The notes beneath the pieces are model-generated. The model saw only the letters and a list, made by a program, of their open reading frames with translations, searched no databases and was not told where the DNA came from. DNA of 64,000 nt, taken from positions 10,044,001 through 10,108,000 of the forward strand of contig NZ_JADBGF010000001.1 in the NCBI RefSeq assembly GCF_014873495.1, read 5' to 3'. Each line of letters opens with the position of its first letter. Positions within the stretch are counted from its first letter, which is position 1. Positions 24,688 to 33,654 of this stretch are shown piece by piece. Source of the DNA: Streptomyces stelliscabiei (GTDB taxonomy: Bacteria; Actinomycetota; Actinomycetes; Streptomycetales; Streptomycetaceae). The translations under genes and the position numbers were made by a program.

Positions 24688-26010
24688 ATGAGCGACCACA
24701 CATCCGAGCAGCCCGCCGACGTCGTGGCCCGGCTGCGCGCCACCTTCCGCACCGGACGCACCAGGCCCGTCGAATGGCGCACCGGCCAGCTGCGCCGACT
24801 GCGGGCGATGCTCACCGAGCGGGGCGCCGACCTCGCCGCCGCCCTCAAGGCAGACCTCGGCAAGAGCAGCACCGAGGCCTACCGCACCGAGATCGACTTC
24901 ACTGTCCGGGAGATCGACCACACCCTGGACCACCTGGACGGGTGGCTGCACCCCGAGCCCGCTCCCGTCCCCGCGCACCTGGGCGCCGACGCGACCGCCT
25001 GGACGCAGTACGACCCCCTCGGCGTGGTCCTCGTCATCGCCCCGTGGAACTACCCGGCCCAATTGCTGCTCGCCCCGGTGGTCGGCGCGCTCGCCTCCGG
25101 CAACGCGGTCGTGGCCAAGCCGAGCGAGCTGGCCCCGGCCACCTCCGCCGCGCTGGCCGAGCTTCTCCCGGCCTATCTCGACACCGACGCGGTCGCCGTC
25201 GTCGAGGGCGGCGTCCCGGAGACCACGGCCCTGCTGGCAGAGCGGTTCGACCACGTCTTCTACACCGGCAACGGCACCGTCGGCCGCATCGTGATGCGCG
25301 CCGCTGCCGAGCACCTCACGCCGGTCACCCTCGAACTCGGCGGCAAATCGCCGGTGTTCGTCGACCGCAACACCGACCTCGACGTGGTCGCCGACCGGCT
25401 GGCCCGCGGCAAGTTCCTCAACGCCGGGCAGACCTGCGTGGCCCCCGACTACGTCCTCACCGACCCGGAGACCGCAGCCGCCCTGGAGGCCGCCCTGGTC
25501 CGCGCCGTCGACGCCCTGTACGGCGCCGACCCGGCGGCCTCGCCGGAATACGGCCGGATCGTCAACGAGCGGCATTTCGACCGACTGTCGGCCGTGCTCG
25601 ACTCAGGCCGTGTCGTGGTCGGCGGCGGCAGCGACCGCACCGGCAAGTACATCGCGCCCACGGTGCTTGCGGACGTCGACCCGAAGTCCCCCGTGATGCA
25701 GGAGGAGATCTTCGGGCCGATCCTTCCCATCGTCACCGTATCCGGTCTCGACGAGGCGATCGGCTTCATCAACGACCGCGACAAGCCCCTCGCGCTGTAC
25801 GTCTTCAGCGAGTCCAGCGAGACCCGCGACCGGATCGCCGCAGAGACCTCATCCGGCGGTCTCGGGTACGGTCTGCCGCTCGCCCATCTCACCGTCTCCG
25901 ACCTGCCGTTCGGCGGGGTGGGGGAGAGCGGCATGGGCAACTACCACGGCAGGTACTCCATCGAGACGTTCAGCCACCGCAAGGCGATCCTGAACAAGCC
26001 GCTGAACTGA
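24688..26010 (+). CDS. NAD(P)-dependent aldehyde dehydrogenase (ALDH3-like)
   Basis: 440 residues, the short length of the ALDH3 group. Visible motifs: PLGVVLVIAPWNYP (residues 110-123), GNAVVAKPSELAP, FYTGNGTVGR for cofactor binding, the general base Glu216 in LELGGKSP, the catalytic Cys250 in NAGQTCVAPDY, EEIFGPILPI, and DLPFGGVGESGMGNYHG near the end. It oxidises an aldehyde to the acid with NAD(P)+; medium- or long-chain aliphatic or aromatic aldehydes are usual for this group. No RBS stronger than GAGG was seen. It stands alone, but a related gene occurs 5 kb downstream. Confidence 0.9.
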   Translation: MSDHTSEQPADVVARLRATFRTGRTRPVEWRTGQLRRLRAMLTERGADLAAALKADLGKSSTEAYRTEIDFTVREIDHTLDHLDGWLHPEPAPVPAHLGADATAWTQYDPLGVVLVIAPWNYPAQLLLAPVVGALASGNAVVAKPSELAPATSAALAELLPAYLDTDAVAVVEGGVPETTALLAERFDHVFYTGNGTVGRIVMRAAAEHLTPVTLELGGKSPVFVDRNTDLDVVADRLARGKFLNAGQTCVAPDYVLTDPETAAALEAALVRAVDALYGADPAASPEYGRIVNERHFDRLSAVLDSGRVVVGGGSDRTGKYIAPTVLADVDPKSPVMQEEIFGPILPIVTVSGLDEAIGFINDRDKPLALYVFSESSETRDRIAAETSSGGLGYGLPLAHLTVSDLPFGGVGESGMGNYHGRYSIETFSHRKAILNKPLN

Positions 26011-26374
26011 CACCTGCGGCCGGAACCTGTGGGTGAAACGTCGCCGTTGACCAACGGCGAACTGGGCGCGCGCGGCGACTGGACGGGTCCCGTTGTGCGG
26101 CCGACCCGGTGAACATGCGGGCCTTGAAAGGGGCCCCACCGGCGACGGCTTGGCGTCTGGGCGGCCGAGTCGGTGGGGCAGGGGGCAAGTTTCTCGTTCC
26201 GGGCCTGCTTGGGCGCCGTGTGGTGCTTCGCCCTGCCCTACGACGAGGAGGAGATCGAGTTCTCCGTCTGGCCTGAGGACGTCCTCGACCGGGCGGGGTG
26301 GCCGCGCGAGTGCATCGCTGCGATAGGCCGCCGATGTCGGGGACTTGTCCAGCGTCCCCGCCCGGTCCGGCCGC
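26011..26374. other. Intergenic stretch, nothing recognised
   Basis: About 360 bases between convergent genes. A frame at 26173-26360 gives protein-like text, ACLGAVWCFALPYDEEEIEF, but no family is recognised. Confidence 0.3.
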
Positions 26375-26899
26375 TCACTGCTGCCGCAGGGCCTGACTCA
26401 TCTGGCGGAGGCGGTCCAGGGAGCGGCGGCGCGTCCACAGGACCCAGGAGCACAGCGCTACCATGCCGAGTGCGAAGAGAAGGGGGAAGGCGAGGGACCC
26501 GTTGACGGCCCCCAGGACGAACATGCCGACCGCGACGAGGCCCATGGCGCCGAGCCAGTAGGGCAGCCACGTGCCCGCCCGCTCCATCTGGCCGAGCTGC
26601 TGGGCGACCAGCTGTCGCATGGCCGCCTGCTCCTGGGGGCTCTGCGGCACCTCATGGTGGCGGATCCTCCGGTTCAGATCGGCGAGTCCGCCCGCGTCGG
26701 TGCCCACGGCTCGGGCGGCCCGGCGGCGCTGGACGGTCAGGACCGCGAGGGCGACCCCGGTGTAGAGAGCACTTTGGAACACCCAGACAGCCGGGTGCTC
26801 GTTCCTGCGGATCAGGGCTGTGGCGCCCAGTCCCAGCAGGAAGACCAGGGCCGCCTGCGCGGTCAGACTGCGGTCGAGTAAGCGCTTGAGCGAGAGCAC
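26375..26899 (-). CDS. Multi-pass membrane protein
   Basis: 174 residues from GTG 26899, chosen because GGAGG sits 7 bases upstream; the open frame runs back to 27172 but that part is low quality. Four hydrophobic segments: AALVFLLGLGATALI, VFQSALYTGVALAVLTV, LPYWLGAMGLVAVGMFVLGA and LAFPLLFALGMVALCSWVLW. Between helices 2 and 3 there is a charged cytoplasmic loop (DLNRRIRHHEVPQSPQEQAA). This resembles Streptomyces proteins annotated only as membrane proteins; no function is known. Confidence 0.65.
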   Translation of the reverse strand: MLSLKRLLDRSLTAQAALVFLLGLGATALIRRNEHPAVWVFQSALYTGVALAVLTVQRRRAARAVGTDAGGLADLNRRIRHHEVPQSPQEQAAMRQLVAQQLGQMERAGTWLPYWLGAMGLVAVGMFVLGAVNGSLAFPLLFALGMVALCSWVLWTRRRSLDRLRQMSQALRQQ

Positions 26900-27420
26900 A
26901 GCGCAGACCTCCATCAAGGGGAGTCGGGACAGCTTCGTCCTCTCCCGGATACCCCGCGTTCTCCCGCTCATCGAGTCCGTGCGCTGGCACGGTGGGTGCA
27001 CGTTGCCGACCGAATCGTGCCGTGTTGTGTCTGTGTTGGTCTGATAGGTCCGGTTGGTCTGGTAGGGCTTCGGTGACTGGCTGATGCGGAGGCGCACGGG
27101 GTGGGGGCGAGCCGGGGCAAGCGGGGCGCGGCAGCGGCGGGAGCGGGCAGTGGACTGCGGCTGCTGCGGCACGGGCGGCGCACCGCCCTGCGGGCCGGGC
27201 TATAGGGCACACCGTCCCTGTGTGTCCTGCGCGGCCGCCGGGCAGGGCAACTGGCGTGACGTGCCGGACCTGCACCACCGCCGCCCGAGTTCGGCGCACC
27301 ACAGCAGGTCTGGGAGGATGGCCGGCAGCCGTTCGTACCGGGTCCGGGAACCCGCAGGCGGCGAGAGCGGGCGGGTACGGGCAGCGGCCCGGTGGGCGGG
27401 AGAGTGGAGCGGTGCGGCAC
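26900..27420. other. Divergent intergenic region
   Basis: About 520 bases between a membrane-protein gene and the divergent YdcF gene. Two direct repeats of TCTGATAGGTC/TCTGGTAGGG type occur near 27040-27065. No gene was recognised. Confidence 0.35.
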
Positions 27421-28419
27421 ATGCCGGAGTACCCGGAGTACCTCGCCGCGGTCGTGTTCGCCGCGGGTGGTGTCGTCAACGCCCTGCTGGCACCGCACCG
27501 GTTCTCCACCGCCGTCCTGTTCTGCCTCGCGGTGACCTCCGCCGGACTCGGCGTGGCAGGCCGCAGCGCCGCAGCCCACCCGACCGTTGCCACCGTCCTC
27601 GCTGTCGCCGCCCTGCTCCTGGTGCTTGCCCTGGGCCTGCTGCTGGTGACCGACGGCATCCTCCTGGTCCGGCGCTACGGTCCGCAAGCAGCCCTGCTGG
27701 CGACCGGGGCCGCCGGCTGCGCGTTGCTGGCGGTGCTCGGCCTCAACGTGGTCTTCCACGCGGTTGGCGGCGAGGCGTTCGGTGCCCTCGTGGTCGCGGT
27801 GAACGCGGCCGCAAGCTACCTCACTCTGCTTTTCCTGACCTTCGCCGGCTACGTGTTCGTCCAGGGCCGCAGCACGCCCCTGCCGGAAACCACCCATGTC
27901 GTCGTCCTGGGCGCCGGGCTCAACGGCGACCGGCCCGGCCCGCTCCTGACCCGCAGGCTGGAGCGCGCCCTCGCGATCGACGCCGCCTGTGCACCGGACA
28001 CGCCTCGTGTGGTGTTCGTCGTCTCGGGCGGCCAGGGCGACGACGAGGTCCGCTCCGAGGCGGACTCGATGGCCGACTATCTGCGCGGACGCGGAGTGCC
28101 CGCCGACCGGATCGTGCGGGAAGACCGCTCCGTCAACACCGGGCAGAACCTCCGCTTCAGCGCGGCCCTCGTGGGCGGCACCACTGCCGACCACCGTGCC
28201 ACGGTGGTCACCAGCGGCTTCCACGTCTACCGCACGACCCTGCTGGCCCGCCGCGCAGGCGTGTCCGTGCACGTCGTGGGCGCGCCGACCTCCCCCGCCT
28301 ACTGGCTGGCCGCGACGTTGCGCGAATTCGCCGCCATCCTGTGGCTGGACCGCCTGCCTCTGGTCGGACTCAGCCTGCTGCTGGCAGTGCCGGTGGCGAC
28401 GGCGGTCTTCGGGCACTGA
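27421..28419 (+). CDS. YdcF-family (DUF218) membrane protein
   Basis: 332 residues from ATG 27421 (GTGGAGCGG upstream). Five to six transmembrane helices occupy residues 5-150 and are followed by the DUF218 domain: THVVVLGAGLNGDRPGPLLT, RRLERALAID, VVFVVSGGQGDDEVRSEADS, MADYLRGRGVPADRIVRED, SVNTGQNLRFS and VVTSGFHVYRTTLLARRAG. The GLG-x-x...SGG-x-x-x-DE...SxxTxxN pattern is that of SanA/ElyC/YdcF proteins, which act in envelope or peptidoglycan-precursor metabolism by an unknown chemistry. A final hydrophobic helix anchors the C-terminus. Monocistronic, facing the TetR gene. Confidence 0.82.
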   Translation: MPEYPEYLAAVVFAAGGVVNALLAPHRFSTAVLFCLAVTSAGLGVAGRSAAAHPTVATVLAVAALLLVLALGLLLVTDGILLVRRYGPQAALLATGAAGCALLAVLGLNVVFHAVGGEAFGALVVAVNAAASYLTLLFLTFAGYVFVQGRSTPLPETTHVVVLGAGLNGDRPGPLLTRRLERALAIDAACAPDTPRVVFVVSGGQGDDEVRSEADSMADYLRGRGVPADRIVREDRSVNTGQNLRFSAALVGGTTADHRATVVTSGFHVYRTTLLARRAGVSVHVVGAPTSPAYWLAATLREFAAILWLDRLPLVGLSLLLAVPVATAVFGH

Positions 28420-28452
28420 AGCGTCGGCCGCAGATCCTGGACGCGGCCGGTT

Positions 28453-29043
28453 TCAGTTCGGGCGGCGGATGGCCTGCACGGCGGTGTCGTAGAGGTCGAA
28501 CATGTCGGCCTGTCCGTCCAGGCGTACCCATTCCTCGTTGGCTGCCTGCATGCAGACGATCGCTGCGGCCGCGATCGCGCGGGCTTGCAGGGTGCGGCGG
28601 TCGGAGTCGGGCAGTCGCGACTCGATCAGCGGGGCGAACAGGTCTTGCCAGCGGGCCTGCTTCTCGGTGTGTCCGGCGCGCAGGGAGTCGTTGCCGAACA
28701 GCAGCGTGATGAACTCCAGGCGCCCTTCGGCTGTCATGTCGATCTCCTCGAGCACCTGGAACGCCGCGCGCAGCGCCGTCCAGGCGTCCTCGTCGGCCGG
28801 GCGCTCGGCGAGGCGTGCGGCGATCAGTTCGCCCTGTTCGTCCAGCCCGCTGAGCGCGAGGTCTTCCTTGTTGCGGAAGTAGTTGAACAGGGTCCGCCGG
28901 GAGACGCCCGCGGCCGCGGCCACCTCGTCGAGGGTCGTGTTGTCGAAGCCCTTGGCGGCGAACAGCTCGATGGCGGTACGGGCGAGCAGGGAGCGGACCA
29001 CGGAGCGGGTCTGCTCCCGAAGAGGTGTCGGTTTCTGCGGCAT
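28453..29043 (-). CDS. TetR-family regulator of the SDR/aldehyde dehydrogenase operon
   Basis: 196 residues from ATG 29043 (MPQKPTPL); 14 further upstream codons are open but overlap the promoter. HTH region: SLLARTAIELFAAKGFDNTT, LDEVAAAAGVSRRTLFNYFR, NKEDLALSGLDEQG. The C-terminal domain includes RLEFITLLFGNDSLRAGH and AIAAAAIVCMQAANEEWVRL. It is divergent from the SDR gene; the 73-base gap carries a perfect palindrome overlapping the SDR promoter, so it most likely represses the SDR-aldehyde dehydrogenase operon and itself. Confidence 0.9.
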   Translation of the reverse strand: MPQKPTPLREQTRSVVRSLLARTAIELFAAKGFDNTTLDEVAAAAGVSRRTLFNYFRNKEDLALSGLDEQGELIAARLAERPADEDAWTALRAAFQVLEEIDMTAEGRLEFITLLFGNDSLRAGHTEKQARWQDLFAPLIESRLPDSDRRTLQARAIAAAAIVCMQAANEEWVRLDGQADMFDLYDTAVQAIRRPN

Positions 29044-29079
29044 GCACCCATGGTACGTCGTTTCGCGTGATGCAGTTGC

Positions 29080-29094
29080 TTGCACTCAGTGCAA
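29080..29094. promoter_or_regulatory. Palindromic operator and overlapping promoter
   Basis: TTGCACTCAGTGCAA has 7-bp arms around a single base. Its left half is a good -35 (TTGCAC) that pairs with TAGAGT at 29104-29109, 18 bases away. The ATG at 29117 follows the -10 by only 7 bases, so the SDR mRNA would be leaderless or nearly so. This is the probable binding site of the divergent TetR protein. Confidence 0.75.
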
Positions 29095-29116
29095 ATCCGT
29101 GCGTAGAGTGAATGTC

Positions 29117-29953
29117 ATGAGCGACATCGACTACCACCGACAGACCGTCATCGTCACCGGCGCCAGCTCCGGCCTCGGCGCCGAATTCGCCCGCCAGCTG
29201 GCCCGCCGCGGCGCGAACCTCGTGCTGGTGGCCCGCCGGGCGGAGCGGCTGCAGAGCCTGGCCGCCGAACTCACCCGCACCCACGGCGTCACGGTGACCG
29301 CCGTCGCCCGCGACCTCGGCCGGCCCGACGCCGGCCGCACGCTGCGCGCCGAACTCGAGTCCCGCGGCATCTACGCCACCGGGCTGGTCAACAACGCCGG
29401 CTTCGGCACCCACGACGCGTTCAGCGACGAGGACCCCGACCGCCTGCAGAGCATGATCGCTCTGAACGTCAGCGCGCTGGTCGACCTCAGCCGCGCCTAC
29501 ATCGACCCGCTGACCTCCGCCGACACCGGCCTCCTGATCAACGTCGCGAGCCTTCTGGGCTTCCAGCCGACCCCGTACATGAGCGCCTACGGCGCCACCA
29601 AGGCCTTCGTCCTCAACTTCACCGAATCGCTGTGGGAGGAGACCCGCGGCACCGGTCTGCGCGTCCTGGCCGTGTGCCCCGGCGCCACCCGGACCGAGTT
29701 CTACGACGTCGCCGGCAGCTCCGCCGACTACGGCACGAAGCGGGCAACCCCCGAGCAGGTCGTGAAGATCGCCCTCGACACGCTCGACCGACGGTCCGCA
29801 CCCCCGTCGGTGGTCACCAACGGCCGGCCAGTCGCTCTCCTCGGAAGGCTCCTGCCGCGCCGCTCGATGGTCCGGCTCATGGGCTGGATGGACCGCCGCC
29901 AGCGCCCGCAGCACCCCGTCGCCCTCACCAACAGCCAAGGAACACGATCATGA
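29117..29953 (+). CDS. Short-chain dehydrogenase/reductase (operon gene 1)
   Basis: 278 residues from ATG 29117. The Rossmann motif TGASSGLG sits at residues 14-21, VNNAG at 91-95, catalytic Ser145 in NVASLLGF, and Tyr158/Lys162 in YGATK. PGATRTEFYDVAG follows. The group (DltE/YqjQ-like) reduces or oxidises alcohols with NADP(H); the substrate is unknown. The stop overlaps the ATG of the aldehyde dehydrogenase gene by 4 bp (ATGA), so the pair is translationally coupled, suggesting an alcohol-aldehyde-acid sequence. A paralogue lies at 31895-32692. Confidence 0.9.
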   Translation: MSDIDYHRQTVIVTGASSGLGAEFARQLARRGANLVLVARRAERLQSLAAELTRTHGVTVTAVARDLGRPDAGRTLRAELESRGIYATGLVNNAGFGTHDAFSDEDPDRLQSMIALNVSALVDLSRAYIDPLTSADTGLLINVASLLGFQPTPYMSAYGATKAFVLNFTESLWEETRGTGLRVLAVCPGATRTEFYDVAGSSADYGTKRATPEQVVKIALDTLDRRSAPPSVVTNGRPVALLGRLLPRRSMVRLMGWMDRRQRPQHPVALTNSQGTRS

Positions 29954-31377
29954 CCATCACCGACGTCACCACACAGCCCACGGACACGGAGCGCTTCAAC
30001 CACATCCTCCAAACCCAGCGCGCCGCCTACCTCCGCGACGGAGCGCCCTCCCTGGAGGCCCGGCGCAGCGATCTGACCCGGTTCAAGACGGCCCTGATCG
30101 CCCGGCGTGGCGACATCGAAGACGCGATCAACGCCGACTTCGGACATCGCTCGCGGCATGAGAGCGCGCTGATGGAAGTCGTGGGCGTCGTGCAGGGCAT
30201 CGACTACCTACGGCGCAACCTTCGTCGGTTCATGCGCCCGACCCGCCGCCACATCGAGCTGCCGCTGCGTTTCGGCAGCAACCGCATCGAGTACCAGCCG
30301 CTCGGCGTTGTCGGCGTCATCTCACCGTGGAACTATCCGGTCAACCTGTCGCTCATGCCCGTCGTCACCGCGATCGCCGCCGGCAACCGCGTCATGCTCA
30401 AGCCGTCGAAGCTGACCCCGGCGACGAACGAGGTGCTCGCGTCGATGCTCGGCGAGCTCTTCCCGCCGGAGCAGGCCACGATCGTCAGCGGCGACGGCTC
30501 CGCGTTCTCCTCACTGCCGTTCGACCACCTCGTCTTCACCGGCAGCACCGAGGTCGGGCGAGCCGTGATGAAGGCGGCCAGTGACCACCTCGTCCCCGTC
30601 ACGCTGGAGCTCGGCGGCAAGTCTCCGACCATCGTGGCCAAGGGACACGTCCGGGACCAGGCCGTGTCCGACATCGTCTTCGGCAAACTCCTCAGCGGCG
30701 GACAGACCTGCATCGCCCCCGACTACGCCCTGGTGCACGAATCCGAGATCGACTCCTTCGTCGCCACCTACGACCGACTGGTGAAGACCGCCTACCCCGA
30801 CGGCCCCACCAGCGACGACTACACCTCGATCATCGACGACAAGCAACACAAGATCCTCACCGACCTGATAGACGACGCCCGCGCCCACGGGGCGCGGATC
30901 ATCGAGGTCGGACACCGGCCGGGCGACGCCGCCCGCCGCCCGCACACCCTCGCACCGACCGTCGTGCTCGGCGTCACCGACGACATGCGCATCGCCCACG
31001 AGGAGATCTTCGGCCCCATCCTGCCGATCTTCGGGTACCGGGACATCGACGACGCCATCACTTACGTCAACGAACGACCGCGACCGCTCGCCCTCTACTA
31101 CTTCGGCGACGACGGCCCCGACCGGCGCAAGGTCCTCGACCGCACGACCTCCGGCAACGTCACCGTCAACGGCACCGTCATGCACGTCGCGCAGGACGAC
31201 CTCCCCTTCGGCGGCGTCGGCGCCAGCGGCATGGGCAAGTACCACGGCATCGAAGGGTTCCGCACGCTCAGCCACCCCAAGGGCATCTACGTACAGGGAC
31301 GCTGGAACGCCACCCGCATGCTGCGCGCCCCCTTCGGCAAGCGCACCGAAAGCCTCCTCAGCTTCCTGCTCAGGTGA
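29950..31377 (+). CDS. Coniferyl-aldehyde-dehydrogenase-like ALDH (operon gene 2)
   Basis: 475 residues from ATG 29950. Motifs: PLGVVGVISPWNYP (118-130), FTGSTEVGR, Glu220 in LELGGKSP, Cys254 in SGGQTCIAPDY, EEIFGPILPIFGY and DLPFGGVGASGMGKYHGIEG. The sequence resembles coniferyl aldehyde dehydrogenases, which oxidise aromatic aldehydes using NAD(P)+. Coupled by a 4-bp overlap to an SDR and controlled by the divergent TetR, it would complete oxidation of an alcohol substrate. A hairpin follows immediately. It is a distinct paralogue of the aldehyde dehydrogenase at 24.7 kb. Confidence 0.9.
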   Translation: MTITDVTTQPTDTERFNHILQTQRAAYLRDGAPSLEARRSDLTRFKTALIARRGDIEDAINADFGHRSRHESALMEVVGVVQGIDYLRRNLRRFMRPTRRHIELPLRFGSNRIEYQPLGVVGVISPWNYPVNLSLMPVVTAIAAGNRVMLKPSKLTPATNEVLASMLGELFPPEQATIVSGDGSAFSSLPFDHLVFTGSTEVGRAVMKAASDHLVPVTLELGGKSPTIVAKGHVRDQAVSDIVFGKLLSGGQTCIAPDYALVHESEIDSFVATYDRLVKTAYPDGPTSDDYTSIIDDKQHKILTDLIDDARAHGARIIEVGHRPGDAARRPHTLAPTVVLGVTDDMRIAHEEIFGPILPIFGYRDIDDAITYVNERPRPLALYYFGDDGPDRRKVLDRTTSGNVTVNGTVMHVAQDDLPFGGVGASGMGKYHGIEGFRTLSHPKGIYVQGRWNATRMLRAPFGKRTESLLSFLLR

Positions 31378-31378
31378 A

Positions 31379-31406
31379 GGAGGCAGCACCGCCGCCCGCT
31401 GCCTCC
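31379..31406. terminator. Hairpin after the aldehyde dehydrogenase gene
   Basis: GGAGGCAGC and GCTGCCTCC form a perfect 9-bp stem with a 10-base loop, starting two bases after the stop codon. There is no U-run, as usual in actinomycetes. Confidence 0.7.
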
Positions 31407-31566
31407 AGCACCCCCACACCTGTGGGGCCGCCCGTTCGGCGCGACCGATCAGAGGATCGGCGAAGGGTGTGCAATCCGAGCGGCGGCATCGAACGCCAGG
31501 CCGCATTACCGCCCGTACAGCGGCCAGGGCCTGGTAGAGGCGCACCCCTCCGCAAGGAGGCCACCG

Positions 31567-31760
31567 ATGGCTGATCACGACCTCGTTCTCGTACTCGGCG
31601 CCCGCGCCGGCGGCAAAGGCCGCCCTGTCACCGAGCGGCTGCGCGCCCATAACGTGCTGGTCCGCCGCTGATCCGCCGCGAGGACGACCGCGCGGCCGAC
31701 CGCGCGGCCGAGGCGCGGGCACCGGGCGCCGAGGTCGTCACCGGGGACACCTCAAACGGC
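31567..31760 (+). pseudogene. NmrA-like NAD(P)-binding protein, N-terminal fragment
   Basis: AAGGAGG at 31554-31560 precedes ATG 31567. DHDLVLVLGARAGGKGRPVT and ERLRAHNVLVRR lead into a stop; in another frame LIRREDDRAADRAAEARAPG and AEVVTGDTS continue. This is the Rossmann start of an NmrA/atypical SDR protein with a frameshift. A matching C-terminal fragment lies at 32865-33125, beyond the intact SDR gene. Confidence 0.6.
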
Positions 31761-31894
31761 ACGACCATCGCCTCGGCGGGCTCCGAGCCCGCCTCGACGA
31801 CAGATGAGCACCGATGACGGTCGCAGACCGTCGCAAGGATGGAAAGGAGAAGGGGAAGAGGTACCCGCCAGGGCACCGCGTCCCCGACCACCCC

Positions 31895-32692
31895 ATGACC
31901 GGAATCGACTACCGTACCCAGACCACATTGATCACCGGCGCGAGTGCCGGACTCGGCGCGGAGTTCGCCCGCCAGTTCGCCGAGCGCGGTTCGGACCTCG
32001 TGCTGGTGGCCCGCCGCGCGGACCGGCTTCAGGCCCTGGCCGACGAGCTGTCCGCGAAGTACCGGATCACCGTCACGGTCGTGCCTTTCGACCTCACCGT
32101 TCCGTCTGCGGGTGAAGCGCTGGCCCAGGAGACGGCCCGGCGGGGGATCACCGTCACCAGCCTCGTCAACAACGCCGGCTTCGGCACCCACAGCCCGTTC
32201 CGCCAGGAGGACCCGGCGCGCGTCCAGCAGGAGATCAACCTGAACGTGGCGAGCCTGGTCGACGTGACCAGGGCGTTCATCGGCCAGCTGACCGGTGTCC
32301 TGGTCAACGTCGCCAGCACACTCGGGTACCAGCCGTGGCCGAACGCCGCCGTCTACGGGGCGACCAAGGCCTTCGTGCTGAGTTTCACCGAGGCGCTGTG
32401 GCAGGAATCGCGAGGGACCGGCCTGCGCGTGCTCGCCCTCTCCCCGGGCCCGACCCGCACCGAGTTCTTCGACGCGGCCGGCTCCGACGACATGGCCCGC
32501 GGTGTCCGGCTGCAGACCCCGGGCCAGGTGGTCACCACCGCACTGCGCACGCTGGACCGGCGCAACCCTCCGCCCAGCGTCGTCTCCGGCACGTTCAACT
32601 GGGTGGGCACCCTCGTCTCGCGCTTCACCACCCGCCGAGCCACCGCTCTGGCCTTCGGCGCGATGACCCAGTGGCAGATGCGCTCGCGCTGA
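31895..32692 (+). CDS. Short-chain dehydrogenase/reductase, paralogue
   Basis: 265 residues from ATG 31895 (upstream open frame lacks support). TGASAGLG at residues 14-21, VNNAG at 91-95, Ser141, Tyr154 and Lys158 (YGATK). Its sequence runs parallel to that of the SDR at 29.1 kb (GAEFARQ, GTDLVLVARR-like strand, RGTGLRVLALSPGPTRTEFF), so a duplication is likely. It probably reduces or oxidises a related substrate with NADP(H). It sits between two fragments of an NmrA-like gene and has no clear partner gene. Confidence 0.85.
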   Translation: MTGIDYRTQTTLITGASAGLGAEFARQFAERGSDLVLVARRADRLQALADELSAKYRITVTVVPFDLTVPSAGEALAQETARRGITVTSLVNNAGFGTHSPFRQEDPARVQQEINLNVASLVDVTRAFIGQLTGVLVNVASTLGYQPWPNAAVYGATKAFVLSFTEALWQESRGTGLRVLALSPGPTRTEFFDAAGSDDMARGVRLQTPGQVVTTALRTLDRRNPPPSVVSGTFNWVGTLVSRFTTRRATALAFGAMTQWQMRSR

Positions 32693-32864
32693 CCCGGCCA
32701 CTGACCTGCTCGGGGCCACCGACAACGAGAGGGCCCCGACTTCTGCCGCGCCGACGAGACCACGACCTGACCGCGGGCGACGCAGACCGGTCTGCACACG
32801 AGCACCGGTCCGCGCGAACACGGCGCTCGGGCTACGGCTGCGGCTCCAGGGAGGCCGGGGCTGG

Positions 32865-33125
32865 AAGACTTGCGATGCGCACGACGGGCAGCGGTACGAC
32901 CTGACCGGGCCAGAGCTGCTGACGTTCGCACAGCAGGTGGCGATCCTGACGGGCGTGCTGGCACGGCCGGTTGAGATCACCGCTACGAATGCGCTCGACC
33001 AGTTGCCGGCCGAGATGAGCACGGGCATCGGCTGGGCGCGCCGGCGGTGCGGCCTATGTCACCGACCACATGCCACGGGTGCTCGGCCGACCGGCGGGCA
33101 CCTTCGAGCAATGGGCACGTGACCA
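32865..33125 (+). pseudogene. NmrA-like NAD(P)-binding protein, C-terminal fragment
   Basis: Reads YDLTGPELLTFAQQVAILTG, VLARPVEITATNALDQLPAE and, after a frame change near 33040, AYVTDHMPRVLGRPAGTFEQ followed by WARDHW. These are the substrate-lobe end and last helix of NmrA-type proteins (LTGPE..., GR-x-A-x-TFE-x-W). No start or Rossmann core is present. Together with 31567-31760 it may be what is left of one gene interrupted by the SDR region. Confidence 0.55.
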
Positions 33126-33159
33126 CTGGTGCGGACTCGCGCTTGGGTGTGGGCTCATG

Positions 33160-33545
33160 GTTGCCCAGCGGTGAGTGATCCAGGCGTAACGGATGAGTCT
33201 GCGCACGGTGATGACGCCACCGTGAGGTCGAGGGATGCACTGAGCTTCCAGGGAGAGCCGACCGTTGCGCGGGTGCCCGTGTGTGTCAGCTCCGGGCGGC
33301 TGAGGACGTCAGTGCTGTCGATGAACTGGTCGACAGCACCGATTGTCGGGAGGGCGCGGATGGCCGGGCCGGTGGTGCAGGTGGTCGGCGTCCTGGCGAA
33401 GCGTTCGGCGTGCAGGAGCTGCAACGGCCTGCCGTGGTAGGGCCGTGTGGCGGGGCCGACAGGGTCGGAGAGTCCGAGTTGATTGTGCGCGGCCGCGACG
33501 ATCTCGTAGGCGCGGTCGAGGTGACGTTCGCGGGTGTGTCAGTTG
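33160..33545 (-). pseudogene. DUF4037-type nucleotidyltransferase, C-terminal fragment
   Basis: Minus-strand frame reads RERHLDRAYEIVAAAHNQLG, LSDPVGPATRPYHGRPLQLL, HAERFAR and IRALPTIGAVDQFIDSTDVL. That is the end of a DUF4037 protein as I recall it from Streptomyces (helical region with VDQF-x-DS-x-D). The N-terminal nucleotidyltransferase motifs are absent. Family assignment rests on memory. Confidence 0.45.
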
Positions 33546-33654
33546 GTGGCGGCGATCTCGCCCTTCGTGCATCGGGTGCCCGACGAGTGCGCCCCCAGCC
33601 AAGGCCACAGGCCAGGCCAAGGTCACCGGCCTGGCCTGGTCGTGACGGTTCCGG

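Noticed and set aside
28370..29938. A 522-codon minus-strand frame opposite the SDR gene.
   Set aside because: It is antisense to the SDR gene and then out of frame across the TetR gene; no recognisable motifs.
31379..31406. Possible IS terminal repeat.
   Set aside because: Only a 9-bp stem immediately after a stop codon, with no partner elsewhere; a terminator is the simpler reading.
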